DNA from: Halomonas sp.
GTDB lineage: Bacteria; Pseudomonadota; Gammaproteobacteria; Pseudomonadales; Halomonadaceae
Assembly (NCBI RefSeq): GCF_017983445.1
Contig: NZ_JAGOBJ010000010.1
Location: 1 to 64,000 of the forward strand
Reading direction: 5' to 3'
DNA length: 64,000 bases
Shown here piece after piece: positions 30,108-39,992 of the stretch. Positions within the stretch are counted from its first letter, which is position 1. Each line of letters opens with the position of its first letter. Both the position numbers and the translations under genes were made by a program. Below the pieces are notes generated by a model, which had not been told where the DNA came from, ran no database searches, and saw nothing but the letters and a program-made list of their open reading frames with translations.

Positions 30108-30164
30108 AAGGCCGAGAAGCCCGGTGATCACAACAGTTGTTGTATGCCTTCGCTTCTCGGCCTT
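30108..30164 (+). terminator. Long hairpin between def and fmt
   Basis: Perfect 13-bp stem AAGGCCGAGAAGC / GCTTCTCGGCCTT; the 31-nt loop itself contains a short inverted repeat ACAACA / TGTTGT. T-rich sequence follows. A terminator or attenuator that splits def from fmt. Confidence 0.6.
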
Positions 30165-30215
30165 TATTGTTGGTTTGGGCTTTCTCTTTTCCCCTGTTAT
30201 TAGGTAGCTATTGTC

Positions 30216-31199
30216 ATGTCACAGTTGCGCGTTGTTTTTGCTGGCACGCCTGATTTCGCAGCCTCGAGCCTTGCGGCTCTACTGGATGGCAATCACAAGG
30301 TGGTGGCGGTGTATACTCAGCCCGACCGCCCTGCGGGGCGCGGACGCAAACTCACGCCCAGCCCTGTAAAAAAGCTTGCCCTTGAACACGACCTGCCGGT
30401 TTACCAACCCCAGACGCTTAAAGATGCCGCTGCCCAGGCCGAACTGGCGGCGCTCAACGCAGATATCATGGTGGTCGTCGCTTACGGATTGCTGCTCCCT
30501 CAGGTGGTGCTCGATACGCCGCGCCTGGGCTGCATTAACGTGCATGCATCACTCCTGCCCCGCTGGCGCGGTGCGGCCCCCATTCAACGCGCGATTGAAG
30601 CGGGCGACTCTGCCTCGGGCGTAACCATCATGCAAATGGATGCGGGGCTTGATACCGGTGCGATGCTGCACGAAGTGCGCACCCCGATTACCGAGCGCAC
30701 CACCGGCGGCGACCTTCACGACCGCCTGGCCATTCAAGGTGCCGGTGCGTTGATGAGCGTTATGGACGACATAGCCCAGGGCACGGCAAGCGCCACGCCT
30801 CAGCCTGCAGAAGGCGTTACCTACGCCACTAAACTGAGTAAAGCCGAAGCTGAACTCGACTTTACCCAGCCAGCTTGCGAGCTTGCGCGTAAAATTCGCG
30901 CCTTTAACCCCTGGCCGGTCGCTTGGTGTCAATTGGGTGATGACCGCCTGCGCCTGCTGATGGCAAGCGTTGAGACCGGCGAGCATGCTTCGCAGCTTCC
31001 CGGAATGCTTTTGGAGCATGGCGAAGATCACCTGCGCATCGCCTGTGGCGCTGAAGGCCGCGAGGTTCTCTGCATCAGCAGCGCTCAACTTCCAGGCGGC
31101 AAAGCCATGGCGGTGCGCGACTTACTCAATGCCCGCCACGCACGCCTTACCACCGGCACCCGCCTTGGCACGCAATCCCAGCAAGGAGACTCTTTATGA
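30216..31199 (+). CDS. fmt: Methionyl-tRNA formyltransferase
   Basis: 327 residues. Formylates Met-tRNAfMet. FAGTPDFAA at the N-terminus, YTQPDRPAGRGRKL near 35, the formyl-folate and catalytic block INVHASLLPRWRGAAPIQRAI near 108, and MQMDAGLDTGAML near 145. The C-terminal OB domain is present. Overlaps rsmB by four bases (ATGA). Confidence 0.98.
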   Translation: MSQLRVVFAGTPDFAASSLAALLDGNHKVVAVYTQPDRPAGRGRKLTPSPVKKLALEHDLPVYQPQTLKDAAAQAELAALNADIMVVVAYGLLLPQVVLDTPRLGCINVHASLLPRWRGAAPIQRAIEAGDSASGVTIMQMDAGLDTGAMLHEVRTPITERTTGGDLHDRLAIQGAGALMSVMDDIAQGTASATPQPAEGVTYATKLSKAEAELDFTQPACELARKIRAFNPWPVAWCQLGDDRLRLLMASVETGEHASQLPGMLLEHGEDHLRIACGAEGREVLCISSAQLPGGKAMAVRDLLNARHARLTTGTRLGTQSQQGDSL

Positions 31200-32545
31200 G
31201 CCAACAACGTTCTGCGCAACGCGGGCGCCCGTCAGCCAACAGCGGCCAAGACGTTCGCGCCGCCGCCGCTCGCGCCCTGGCGCCGGTCATCAGCCAGCAA
31301 GGCTCGCTTTCAAGCCTGGATGAACACAGCGTGGTTGCCCGCGACCGTGGCCTTCTAAAAGAGCTCTGCTTTGGCACCTGCCGCCGGCTTCCACGCCTGG
31401 AAGCCCTTGCCAACACGCTGCTGAAACAGCCTTTCAAAAAGCGTGACAGCGATATCCATGCCCTGCTGCTGTTGGGTATTTATCAGCTGCTGTATATGCG
31501 CATTCCCGCCCACGCGGCGGTCGGTGAAACGGCGGGCGCGGCGCGTTTGCTGGGTAAGGAGTGGGCAACCCGCGTGCTGAATGGCTGCCTGCGCCGCCTG
31601 CAGCGTGAGTCCGATGCGCTTCAGGAAGCGGTCGACCGTGATGAAAGCGTTGCGCTGTCGCACCCCCGCTGGCTGCTGGATACGTTGCGCAACGCCTGGC
31701 CCGAGCAGTGGCGTACCATCGTCGAGGCCAATAATGAGCCTGGCCCCATGACCTTGCGCGTTAACCAGCGCTATAACGATCGTGAAGCGTACCTGGAAAA
31801 ACTGGTAGAGGCAGGGCTAAACGGCGAGCTATGCACCCACTCGCCGGATGGCATTACGCTGAATATCCCGTGTGACGTTACGACCCTGCCTGGGTTTGCC
31901 GAAGGCCATGTCAGTGTGCAGGATGAGGCGGCTCAGCTTAGCGCCGCCCTGCTTGGCCCGGCGCTTGCTCCCCGGGCAGGTGCTCATGTGCTGGATGCGT
32001 GTAGCGCCCCCGGCGGTAAAACCGCTCATTTACTAGAGCAGTTCGATATTGCCCTGACCGCTCTGGACAGTGACAACCATCGCTTATCGCGCGTTGAAGA
32101 CACCCTCAGCCGGTTAGGCCTATCCGCGCAATTGCAGCATGCCGATGCCGCCGAGCGGGACTGGTGGAACGGCACGCCGTTTGAAGCTATTCTGCTGGAT
32201 GCCCCTTGCTCCGGCACCGGGGTTATCCGGCGCCACCCGGATATCAAGGCGTTGCGGCGTAAAGAGGACATCCGTCAGCTAGCCAAGCTGCAACAGCAGC
32301 TGCTGGACAACTTATGGCCTCTGCTACGCGAAGGCGGCACGCTGCTTTATGCCACCTGTTCAGTGCTGCCTGAAGAGAATGCCAAGCAGATCGATGCATT
32401 TTTAGCCCGCACACCGGATGCCAAGGTGACCACGCCCAATGACGTTGCCTGGGGAGTACCTAGCGGCCAAGGCCGTCAGCTGTTTCCTGAAGCGGGACGT
32501 CACGATGGCTTTTTTTATGCCAGACTAGAGAAGCATACTGCTTGA
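31196..32545 (+). CDS. rsmB: 16S rRNA (cytosine(967)-C(5))-methyltransferase RsmB
   Basis: 449 residues. N-terminal NusB-like RNA-binding domain (about 15-140) joined to a SAM-dependent m5C methyltransferase. [17 protein letters not shown] near 263 binds [18 protein letters not shown] near 332 and [11 protein letters not shown] near 385 hold the two cysteines of the reaction. Coupled to fmt. Confidence 0.97.
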   Translation: MSQQRSAQRGRPSANSGQDVRAAAARALAPVISQQGSLSSLDEHSVVARDRGLLKELCFGTCRRLPRLEALANTLLKQPFKKRDSDIHALLLLGIYQLLYMRIPAHAAVGETAGAARLLGKEWATRVLNGCLRRLQRESDALQEAVDRDESVALSHPRWLLDTLRNAWPEQWRTIVEANNEPGPMTLRVNQRYNDREAYLEKLVEAGLNGELCTHSPDGITLNIPCDVTTLPGFAEGHVSVQDEAAQLSAALLGPALAPRAGAHVLDACSAPGGKTAHLLEQFDIALTALDSDNHRLSRVEDTLSRLGLSAQLQHADAAERDWWNGTPFEAILLDAPCSGTGVIRRHPDIKALRRKEDIRQLAKLQQQLLDNLWPLLREGGTLLYATCSVLPEENAKQIDAFLARTPDAKVTTPNDVAWGVPSGQGRQLFPEAGRHDGFFYARLEKHTA

Positions 32546-32583
32546 GCGTAAGCAGTGAATTCATGACTAAGGATGGAGATAAC

Positions 32584-32790
32584 ATGACTCATCACACCTA
32601 CAAGCACGTAGAAATTACCGGCTCTTCCGAGAAAGGTATCGAGGACGCCGTGCAGAACGCACTCGCCAAAGCATCAGAATCCGTGCACAACATGCGCTGG
32701 CTGGAAGTGACCGACACCCGTGGTCATATTGAAGATGGCCGCGTTGCTCACTGGCAGGTCACTGTTAAAGTTGGCTTCACGCTGGAATAA
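32584..32790 (+). CDS. Dodecin family flavin-binding protein
   Basis: 68 residues from the ATG at 32584, with AAGGATGGAG upstream; the in-frame ATG at 32563 and the TTG at 32542 would add residues not seen in dodecins. Dodecins form hollow 12-mers that bind flavins. [21 protein letters not shown], then the tryptophan of [11 protein letters not shown] that stacks on flavin, and [13 protein letters not shown]. Own ribosome binding site; terminator follows. Confidence 0.94.
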   Translation: MTHHTYKHVEITGSSEKGIEDAVQNALAKASESVHNMRWLEVTDTRGHIEDGRVAHWQVTVKVGFTLE

Positions 32791-32807
32791 ATCCTCACCT
32801 GCTTTTC

Positions 32808-32840
32808 GACGGCGGCTGGTTTACACTGGCCGCCGTCTTT
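32808..32840 (+). terminator. Rho-independent terminator after the dodecin gene
   Basis: 9-bp stem GACGGCGGC / GCCGCCGTC with a 12-nt loop, followed by TTTATT. Confidence 0.8.
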
Positions 32841-32858
32841 ATTGCAGCGCATTACGTT

Positions 32859-32948
32859 AGAACTGTATATAAAACTGTATATAAGAACTGTATATAAGAA
32901 CTTCATATCAGAGCTTCATATTAGAGTTTTATAGTAGAACTTAACGTT
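32859..32948. repeat. 13-bp AT-rich tandem repeat, seven degenerate copies
   Basis: Units AGAACTGTATATA, AAACTGTATATA (12 bp), AGAACTGTATATA, AGAACTTCATATC, AGAGCTTCATATT, AGAGTTTTATAGT and AGAACTTAACGTT run head to tail and end 41 bp before trkA. Homogeneity falls towards trkA. It may contain or replace the trkA promoter, since no clean -35/-10 pair is visible outside it. Confidence 0.85.
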
Positions 32949-32989
32949 AGACATGGCGCTGGCGCTTTTAATGGAACCGATGCTCAGTA

Positions 32990-34363
32990 ATGAAAATCAT
33001 CATTCTCGGCGCCGGCCAGGTCGGCGGCACCCTGGCGGAGCACCTTGCTCGCGAGGAAAACGACATTACCGTGGTCGATACCGACGCCAATAAGCTGCGC
33101 GAGCTGCACACCAAGCTCGATATTCGCACCGTGACCGGCGCCGCTTCCTACCCTAACGTTCTGCGCCAGGCCGGCTGTGAAGATGCCGATATGTTGATTG
33201 CGGTCACCAACTCCGACGAAGTCAACATGATCGCCTGTCAGGTTGCGCATACCCTGTTTCGTACTCCCACCAAAATCGCCCGCGTGCGCGCCACCCCCTA
33301 CCTGACCCGTAAAGGACTGTTTGCCCACGAAGCCATTCCTATCGATGTATTGATCAGCCCCGAACAGGTGGTGACGGATCACGTGCGCCGTCTGATCGAG
33401 CACCCCGGTGCGCTTCAGGTACTCGATTTTGCCGGGGGCCTGGTGCAGCTGGTGGCGGTAAAAGCCGTGTTTGGCGGCCCGCTGGTGGGTCAGGACCTGG
33501 CGTTCTTGCGCCATCATATGCCCAACGTGGATACCCGCGTGGCGGCGATCTATCGACGCAATCGGCCGATCATTCCGCGCGGCGATACGGTGATCGAGGC
33601 CGACGATGAGGTGTTCTTCCTCGCCGCCCGGCGCGATATCCGCGCGGTGATGAGCGAGCTTCGGCGTATCGAGCGCGGCTTTCGCCGGGTAGTGATTGCG
33701 GGGGGCGGGAATATCGGCGAGCGTCTGGCCGAACACCTAGAGCACAGCCACCAGGTCAAGATCATCGAGCATAGCCTTGAGCGCTGCACGACGCTTTCCG
33801 AGCGGTTGAACCGCACCGTGGTGCTGCACGGCAGTGCCACCAGCAAACGGCTGCTCGAAGAAGAGAACATCGAAGACTGCGATATCTTTTGCGCGCTGAC
33901 CAACGACGACGAGGTCAATATCATGTCGTCGCTGCTCGCCAAACGTCTGGGGGCCAAGAAAGTCCTTACGCTGATCAACAACGCCGCCTACGTGGACCTG
34001 GTCCAGGGCGGCGATATCGATATTGCGATCTCCCCCCAGCAGGCGACCATCGGCAGCCTGCTGACCCACGTACGCCGGGGCGACATCGTTAACGTGCACT
34101 CGCTGCGCCGCGGGGCGGCGGAAGCCATTGAGGCCATCGCTCACGGCGACAGGAACTCCTCAAAGGTGGTGGGCCGCACCATTCGCGAGATTAACCTGCC
34201 GGATGGCACCACCATCGGTGCGATTGTGCGCGGCAAGGACGTCATGATCGCCCACGGCGATGTACTGGTGGAAAGCGGTGACCACGTGATTCTGTTTGTG
34301 ATCGACAAGCGCCGCATCCGTGATGTCGAGCGCTTGTTCCAGGTCGGTTTGACGTTCTTTTAG
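32990..34363 (+). CDS. trkA: Trk K+ uptake regulatory subunit TrkA
   Basis: 457 residues, cytosolic NAD(H)-binding subunit gating TrkH-type K+ channels. Two consecutive RCK units: the first begins [19 protein letters not shown], the second near residue 232 with [20 protein letters not shown], each followed by an RCK_C ligand domain. K+ uptake is central to osmoadaptation in halophiles. trkH follows after 15 bp. Confidence 0.97.
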   Translation: MKIIILGAGQVGGTLAEHLAREENDITVVDTDANKLRELHTKLDIRTVTGAASYPNVLRQAGCEDADMLIAVTNSDEVNMIACQVAHTLFRTPTKIARVRATPYLTRKGLFAHEAIPIDVLISPEQVVTDHVRRLIEHPGALQVLDFAGGLVQLVAVKAVFGGPLVGQDLAFLRHHMPNVDTRVAAIYRRNRPIIPRGDTVIEADDEVFFLAARRDIRAVMSELRRIERGFRRVVIAGGGNIGERLAEHLEHSHQVKIIEHSLERCTTLSERLNRTVVLHGSATSKRLLEEENIEDCDIFCALTNDDEVNIMSSLLAKRLGAKKVLTLINNAAYVDLVQGGDIDIAISPQQATIGSLLTHVRRGDIVNVHSLRRGAAEAIEAIAHGDRNSSKVVGRTIREINLPDGTTIGAIVRGKDVMIAHGDVLVESGDHVILFVIDKRRIRDVERLFQVGLTFF

Positions 34364-34378
34364 GAGCATGCAACAACC

Positions 34379-35827
34379 ATGAGTCTGCGGGTCATTTCAC
34401 GCATTTTAGGGCTACTGCTGATGCTATTTAGCCTGACCATGCTCCCCCCCATGTTAATTTCCCTATGGTTTCGTGACGGGGTCTGGCACGCCTTCATGAT
34501 CGGTCTCGCCATTACGGTGGTGACCGGATTGATTATTTATCTGCCTAACCGCAATGCCCGTAAAGAGCTGCGCATCCGCGATGGATTTTTAATTGCGGCC
34601 ATGTTCTGGACAGTATTGGCCCTGTTCGGCTCGCTGCCCTTGATGCTGTTTGGCGATGCCGCACTCAGCATTACCGACGCGGTGTTTGAATCTTTTTCCG
34701 GCTTGACCACAACGGGTGCCACGGTAATTACCGGGATCGACTTTTTACCCGAATCGATTCGTTATTATCGTCAGCAGCTACAGTGGTTAGGCGGGATGGG
34801 TATCGTGGTGCTGGCCGTGGCAATTCTGCCCATGCTGGGCGTTGGCGGCATGGCCCTCTACCGTACCGAGATTCCAGGACCGCTAAAGGATTCCAAGCTG
34901 ACGCCCAGGATTACCGAAACGGCCAAGGCGCTGTGGTATATCTACGCCACGTTGACCATTGCCTGCATGGTGGCCTATATGCTCGCGGGCATGAACTGGT
35001 TCGATGCGCTCGGACACAGCTTTTCGACTGTCGCAATTGGCGGCTTCTCGACTCACGATGCCAGCATCGGTTACTTCAATAGCCCGTCTATCGAGCTGAT
35101 CTGCGTGGGTTTTATGCTGATTTCAGCGTTCAGCTTCAGCCTGCACTTTATCGCCTGGCGTGAAAAGCGCTTGCTGCACTACTTCCAGGATCCCGAAGCG
35201 CGCTTTTTAATGCTGTTTCTGGCGGGGCTGGTCTCCATTGCCGCGATAACTCTGTGGCTGACGCAAACCTACGATACGATGAGCGGCTTGCGCTACGGCC
35301 TTTTTGAGGTGGTGTCGGTCGCCACCACAGCGGGCTTTTCAGTGGCCGATTTCTCGGCCTGGCCAGGCGCGCTGCCCTTTTTACTGTTCATTGCGGCATT
35401 TGTGGGTGGCTGTTCAGGTTCAACTGCGGGCGGCATGAAGGTTATTCGTATTATCCTGATCCTCAAGCAGGGCATGCGCGAAGTCATGCGCCTGATTCAT
35501 CCCAACGCGGTGATTGCGGTCAAAGTGGGTAAAGTAAGCGTACCGGATAGCATTGCCCAGGCGGTTTGGGGGTTTTTCTCCGCTTACGTCATGCTGTTCT
35601 TTTTAATGATGGTCGGCGTAATGGCCACCGGTGTCGATCAGATCACGGCCTGGTCATCGGTGGGTTCAGCCCTTAACAACCTGGGCCCCGCGCTTGGTGA
35701 AGCCAGCAGCCACTACGGCGAGCTGCCTGACCTTGCGAAATGGATACTGGTACTTGCGATGCTCTTGGGCCGCCTGGAAATTTTTACCGTGTTAGTGTTG
35801 TTTACCCCGGCCTTCTGGCGACGCTAG
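34379..35827 (+). CDS. trkH: TrkH-family potassium transporter
   Basis: 482 residues, ten or more hydrophobic segments. The four selectivity-filter regions of the TrkH/KtrB superfamily can be seen: SGLTTTGATVI near 110, FSTVAIGGFSTHD near 218, VVSVATTAGFSVADF near 312 and the last near 430. GGCSGSTAGGMKVIRI near 343 is typical. Paired with trkA, so probably co-transcribed. Could be named trkI in Halomonas nomenclature. Confidence 0.94.
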   Translation: MSLRVISRILGLLLMLFSLTMLPPMLISLWFRDGVWHAFMIGLAITVVTGLIIYLPNRNARKELRIRDGFLIAAMFWTVLALFGSLPLMLFGDAALSITDAVFESFSGLTTTGATVITGIDFLPESIRYYRQQLQWLGGMGIVVLAVAILPMLGVGGMALYRTEIPGPLKDSKLTPRITETAKALWYIYATLTIACMVAYMLAGMNWFDALGHSFSTVAIGGFSTHDASIGYFNSPSIELICVGFMLISAFSFSLHFIAWREKRLLHYFQDPEARFLMLFLAGLVSIAAITLWLTQTYDTMSGLRYGLFEVVSVATTAGFSVADFSAWPGALPFLLFIAAFVGGCSGSTAGGMKVIRIILILKQGMREVMRLIHPNAVIAVKVGKVSVPDSIAQAVWGFFSAYVMLFFLMMVGVMATGVDQITAWSSVGSALNNLGPALGEASSHYGELPDLAKWILVLAMLLGRLEIFTVLVLFTPAFWRR

Positions 35828-35860
35828 CACCCGCTTTATTATTTGAGTTGAGATCCCTTA

Positions 35861-37114
35861 ATGAATCAAGACGATACCACCCTACCGCCAGCTGCGCCTG
35901 AAGCGTTGCCAGCGATCAGCGGGCCACTGAAAACGGTGACCGTTGGCACAACCACCTATACGCTATTGGGCACGGCACACGTTTCGGCGCAAAGTGCTGA
36001 CGACGTACGCAGTCTTGCCGATAGCGGCCAGTTTGACGCCATCGCCATTGAGCTCTGCGATGCCCGCCACCACAGCATGACCAACCCGGATGCCATGGGC
36101 GAGCAGGACCTGTTCCAGGTATTCAAGCAGGGCAAGGCTGGCATGGTGGCAGCAAGTCTGGCGCTGGGTGCTTTCCAGCAGCGGATCGCCGAGCAGTCGG
36201 GTATAGAACCGGGCGCCGAGATGCGTGCCGCCCTTGAAGAGTGCCGCAACCGCAATCTGCCGCTGCTGCTGGTCGACCGTGATGTGGGTGTTACGCTTAA
36301 GCGTATCTACCGTAACGTTCCCTGGTGGCAGCGTTTTTCTCTCTTTTCAGGCTTGATTGGCAGCGTGCTATCGCGCCAGGACGTGTCCAAGGAAGAGATC
36401 GAAAAGCTGAAAGAAGGCGATATGTTGGAAGCCACTTTCAGTGAGTTTGCCGCCGAGTCGGAAGCGCTTTATACCCCGCTGATTCGCGAACGCGACCGCT
36501 ATATGGCCCTGCGCCTTGCCGAGCAGGCCCCACCCGGGCGCTATAAAAATGTATTGGTGGTTCTGGGCGCCGGGCATCTCAAAGGTACCGTCGAGCACCT
36601 AGAAGCCCCACTTCCTGAAAACCCCACGGTTGAGCGCGAAGCCCTGGAAGCCACACCGGCGCCCTCCAAGCTTTGGAAAGCCCTGCCCTGGGTGATTACT
36701 GTATTGGTGATCACGGGTTTTGCGATTGGCTTCTCACGCAATACGGATCTTGGCTGGCAGCTGGTCGTCGAGTGGTTTTTGATCAACGGGATTTTATCCG
36801 GCGGGGCGACCATTCTCGCGCTTGCCCATCCGCTGACGGTGATTGCCACCTTCTTTGCCGCACCCTTGACCTCGCTTAACCCAACCATCGGCGCAGGTTT
36901 TGTCGCCGCCGGGGTCGAGCTTTACATGCGCAAGCCCAAAGTGCGTGACTTTTCATCGCTGCGTAAAGACGTCACCCACCTTAAAGGCTGGTGGAAAAAC
37001 CGTGTGTCGCGCACGCTGCTGGTGTTTATTCTGGCAACGTTAGGCTCGGCGGTGGGTACCTGGGTCGCGGGCTTCAGGATCGCAGGCGCCCTGTTTGGTG
37101 GCGACGTCGCGTGA
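35861..37114 (+). CDS. TraB family membrane protein
   Basis: 417 residues. N-terminal TraB/PrgY domain with TLLGTAHVSAQSADDV (GTAHVS motif near 38) and a second block IELCDARH near 66; VLGAGHLKGTVEHL near 230 matches the third conserved region. Four hydrophobic segments follow from about residue 275. The enterococcal relative TraB/PrgY lowers pheromone activity; in bacteria outside plasmids the role is unknown, although the motif suggests metal-dependent proteolysis. The EamA gene starts within four bases of its stop. Confidence 0.85.
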   Translation: MNQDDTTLPPAAPEALPAISGPLKTVTVGTTTYTLLGTAHVSAQSADDVRSLADSGQFDAIAIELCDARHHSMTNPDAMGEQDLFQVFKQGKAGMVAASLALGAFQQRIAEQSGIEPGAEMRAALEECRNRNLPLLLVDRDVGVTLKRIYRNVPWWQRFSLFSGLIGSVLSRQDVSKEEIEKLKEGDMLEATFSEFAAESEALYTPLIRERDRYMALRLAEQAPPGRYKNVLVVLGAGHLKGTVEHLEAPLPENPTVEREALEATPAPSKLWKALPWVITVLVITGFAIGFSRNTDLGWQLVVEWFLINGILSGGATILALAHPLTVIATFFAAPLTSLNPTIGAGFVAAGVELYMRKPKVRDFSSLRKDVTHLKGWWKNRVSRTLLVFILATLGSAVGTWVAGFRIAGALFGGDVA

Positions 37115-37116
37115 GC

Positions 37117-38016
37117 ATGCACCGGCGCGCGCCCTGGCAGGCGGATGCCCTGCTGCTGCTGGTAACCATACTGGCGGCAGGCGGGTGGATTTTCTCGAAA
37201 GAGGCGCTTGCCGGGATGCCGCCACTGCTGTTTATCGGCACACGCTTTTTGCTGGCCGGGCTTATCCTGCTGGGGTTTGCCTGGCCTGCGCTGAGCCGCA
37301 TGCCAGCACGGCGTATTCGGCGCGGTATTTTTGTAGGCTTTCTGTTTAGCGTCGCCATTGGCTTCTGGATCATGGGGCTTAAAACGTCCAGCCACCTGGG
37401 CGAAAGCGCGTTTATCAATAGCCTGGGGATACTGCTGGTTCCCGTGGTCGCCAAGTTACTGTTTGGCGACCGGCCGCCACGCACCACTTGGATAGCCCTA
37501 CCCGTTGCCCTGCTGGGTTTCGCCCTACTCTCGCTCAATGCGGGCTTTAAAGTAGAGCAAAGCCAGCTATTGATGGTGTGCGCGGCACTCTGCTTTGCGT
37601 TACTGATTAACGTTAATACCCGTGTGGTGCGTAACGTACCCGCCCTGCCGCTGACAACGCTGCAGCTTTTATCGGTGGGTGCTGTGTTAACCCTGGTGTC
37701 GTTTGCGTTTGAGCGCCAGCCCGTGACGCTTGATACGTCCATTTTAGGCTGGTTTATAGCCAGCGTGCTGCTCTCAAGCTCTGCGCGGTTTTTCCTGCAA
37801 ATCACCGCCCAGGGGATGACCACACCAAGCCACGCCTCGGTCGTTTTGATGCTTGAGGCGGTATGGACGGCTTTATTCGCCGCCTGGTGGTTTGGCGAAA
37901 TCATGGCACCGCTTCAGCTGCTCGGCTGCGGGCTGATTTTTGCTGCCCTGCTGATTAACCGCTGGTATTGGGTGCGGAAAATACTGCTGCGGTGGCTACC
38001 CGGCGCTGCGCGTTAG
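37117..38016 (+). CDS. EamA/DMT family permease
   Basis: 299 residues from the ATG at 37117 (a GTG at 37111 overlapping the traB-like stop is the alternative). Ten predicted membrane helices arranged as two EamA halves, the first including GWIFSKEALAGMPPLLFIGTR, the second from about residue 150. Substrate unknown. The arginine-rich segment RMPARRIRRG is a cytoplasmic loop. Likely co-transcribed with the TraB-family gene. Confidence 0.88.
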   Translation: MHRRAPWQADALLLLVTILAAGGWIFSKEALAGMPPLLFIGTRFLLAGLILLGFAWPALSRMPARRIRRGIFVGFLFSVAIGFWIMGLKTSSHLGESAFINSLGILLVPVVAKLLFGDRPPRTTWIALPVALLGFALLSLNAGFKVEQSQLLMVCAALCFALLINVNTRVVRNVPALPLTTLQLLSVGAVLTLVSFAFERQPVTLDTSILGWFIASVLLSSSARFFLQITAQGMTTPSHASVVLMLEAVWTALFAAWWFGEIMAPLQLLGCGLIFAALLINRWYWVRKILLRWLPGAAR

Positions 38017-38019
38017 CCT

Positions 38020-38772
38020 CTAGTCTTCCAACATTTCCTGACGTGCCAGCAGGCGCGTCATTGCTTCGGTGGGTTCGGCAATTTTCTTGTAGAACCGGCT
38101 GGCGGCGTAGCTATCGTTAAATACATCAAAGTAGTCATCCAGCACCGCCGCCGCGTTGTCGTCGCCCCCCTGACGCAGCAGCTCAATGGCCACTTCCGCC
38201 GTGCATAAGTGCGCTTTGGAAGCAGGCTTTCTCAGCCGGTAGCGGGTTTCACGCTCGGTACGTAAAGGCAGTACCGGCAAGCCATTCAGGTACGCGCTTT
38301 TACGAAACATACGCCGCGCCTGACGCCAGGTGCCATCCAGAATAATAAATACCGGAATGCGAGATTCTCGCTTGGCGCTGTGCACCGCGTCCATTCCCAC
38401 CACACGATCCGCATAGTCGGGCTGGTCATCGGGAAAAATCACAAAGGGCGCATAGCGCGGATCTGCCAGAAGAGCGGTCAGCTGCGCATCGGGCGCCGTA
38501 CGGTACCAGGTAAACACCTGGGTCTGCGCCAGCACATCACCGATCAGCCGACCTGTGTTGGTCGGTTTATAGTGCTCCAGCGGGTGTGTCAGCAGCCACA
38601 CTTGGGCATGGCTTTCAGCCTTTACCTGATACGGGCACAGGCAGTTCAGTTTGGGTAGATTGCAGCCTTCACAGCGTATTACAAAACTGCCCCGCGCCTT
38701 GAACTCACGCCGCAGCGGGCGCGGATGGCCGGTTGCCGGATCACACTCAGGGGAAGTATCAGAGGCAGACAT
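38020..38772 (-). CDS. DTW-domain tRNA-uridine aminocarboxypropyltransferase (TapT-like)
   Basis: 250 residues from the ATG at 38772; the frame stays open upstream to 38871 but that part reads into the bioB promoter. Transfers the aminocarboxypropyl group of SAM to uridine 47 (acp3U) in E. coli TapT. N-terminal cysteine cluster CEGCNLPKLNCLCPY near residue 33, and the DTW-type motif DGTWRQARRMFRKSAYL near 142; LRKPASKAHLCTAEVAIELL near 175 is conserved. Divergent from bioB. Confidence 0.9.
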   Translation of the reverse strand: MSASDTSPECDPATGHPRPLRREFKARGSFVIRCEGCNLPKLNCLCPYQVKAESHAQVWLLTHPLEHYKPTNTGRLIGDVLAQTQVFTWYRTAPDAQLTALLADPRYAPFVIFPDDQPDYADRVVGMDAVHSAKRESRIPVFIILDGTWRQARRMFRKSAYLNGLPVLPLRTERETRYRLRKPASKAHLCTAEVAIELLRQGGDDNAAAVLDDYFDVFNDSYAASRFYKKIAEPTEAMTRLLARQEMLED

Positions 38773-38864
38773 CCGCGCTCCAGAGAGAAGAAAAGGGCGC
38801 AGAGTATAAAGCAGGGCATCGCGAATGACGAACCCAACCATGTAAACCAGAAGAATTCTTGAAG

Positions 38865-38894
38865 TTGACATAACGCTCTTGGCGCCGATAAAAT
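38865..38894 (+). promoter_or_regulatory. bioB promoter
   Basis: Perfect TTGACA at 38865-38870, 18-bp spacer, TAAAAT at 38889-38894. Confidence 0.7.
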
Positions 38895-38897
38895 CTA

Positions 38898-38925
38898 GTC
38901 AACTTTTTAAATCAAAATAGTTTAC
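38898..38925 (+). promoter_or_regulatory. Candidate BirA operator
   Basis: Half-sites GTCAAC (38898-38903) and GTTTAC (38920-38925) are inverted and 16 bp apart; the proteobacterial BirA box has GTAAAC and GTTTAC at this distance, so one base differs. It covers the expected transcription start and ends two bases before the bioB ATG. Confidence 0.45.
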
Positions 38926-38927
38926 CG

Positions 38928-39992
38928 ATGACTGCGACTGCCGCCCCGCGCCATGACTGGACGCTAGACGAAATCAATGCGCTTTTTGCGCTGCCGTTCA
39001 ATGATCTGCTGTTTCAGGCTCAGCAGGTTCACCGGGCGCACTTCGATGCCAATGCCGTGCAGATATCCACGCTACTGTCGATAAAAACCGGCGCCTGCCC
39101 GGAAGACTGCAAGTACTGTCCGCAATCCGGCCACTACACCACGCAGCTCGAGAAAGAGAAGCTGCTGGAAATCGAGAAAGTCGTCGAACAGGCAAAAGCG
39201 GCCAAAGAGGCCGGCGCCAGCCGTTTCTGCATGGGCGCCGCATGGCGCAGCCCCCGGGATAAAGACCTGCTAGTCGTTGAAGAGATGGTGCGTCAGGTAA
39301 AAGCTTTGGGGCTTGAGACCTGCATGACGCTGGGCATGGTGAACGCCGAACAGGCCAGCCGATTGGCCAGCGCAGGCCTTGATTACTACAACCATAACCT
39401 GGATACCTCGCCCGAGTATTACGGCGAAATTATCACCACGCGTACCTATAGCGACCGTCTGGAAACGCTAGCCACCGTACGCGACGCAGGCATGAAAGTA
39501 TGCTCAGGCGGAATTTTGGGGATGGGTGAAGGTGCGCAGGATAGAAGCGCTCTGCTGCAACAGCTTGCCCGACTCAATCCGTACCCGGAATCGGTGCCGA
39601 TCAATATGCTGGTTAAAGTACCCGGCACGCCGCTTGAAAACGTGGAGGATCTCGACCCATTGACGTTTATCCGTGCCATTGCCGTGGCGCGTATTCTAAT
39701 GCCCCAAAGCCACGTGCGCCTTTCCGCTGGCCGCGAGCAGATGAGCGAATCGACCCAGGCGCTGGCCTTTTTAGCCGGGGCCAACTCCATCTTCTACGGC
39801 GATAAGCTGCTGACGACCGGCAACCCGCAAGCGGCTCGTGACCGAGCGCTGTTTGCCAAGCTGGGCTTGCATCCGGAAACGCGCGAAACCTGCGAAAGCG
39901 AGGTCGCGCAAAGCGCACGCCTGACCCTGCAGGCAGAACAAAATGCGCGTAATAAACGCGTAGCGGATCTAGCGGTCGAGGCAAGTACTTAG
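38928..39992 (+). CDS. bioB: Biotin synthase BioB
   Basis: 354 residues. Radical-SAM enzyme inserting sulfur into dethiobiotin. Cluster motif [12 protein letters not shown] near residue 55; the second-cluster region with [16 protein letters not shown] (near 97), [13 protein letters not shown] (near 155) and LSAGREQM (near 265) is conserved. The rest of the bio pathway is not in the window. Its last four bases overlap the convergent sirtuin gene. Confidence 0.98.
   Translation: MTATAAPRHDWTLDEINALFALPFNDLLFQAQQVHRAHFDANAVQISTLLSIKTGACPEDCKYCPQSGHYTTQLEKEKLLEIEKVVEQAKAAKEAGASRFCMGAAWRSPRDKDLLVVEEMVRQVKALGLETCMTLGMVNAEQASRLASAGLDYYNHNLDTSPEYYGEIITTRTYSDRLETLATVRDAGMKVCSGGILGMGEGAQDRSALLQQLARLNPYPESVPINMLVKVPGTPLENVEDLDPLTFIRAIAVARILMPQSHVRLSAGREQMSESTQALAFLAGANSIFYGDKLLTTGNPQAARDRALFAKLGLHPETRETCESEVAQSARLTLQAEQNARNKRVADLAVEAST

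Noticed and set aside
32859-32948. CRISPR array
   Set aside because: Units are contiguous 13-mers with no spacers and no cas genes nearby; the same holds for the other repeats at 21904 and 63117.
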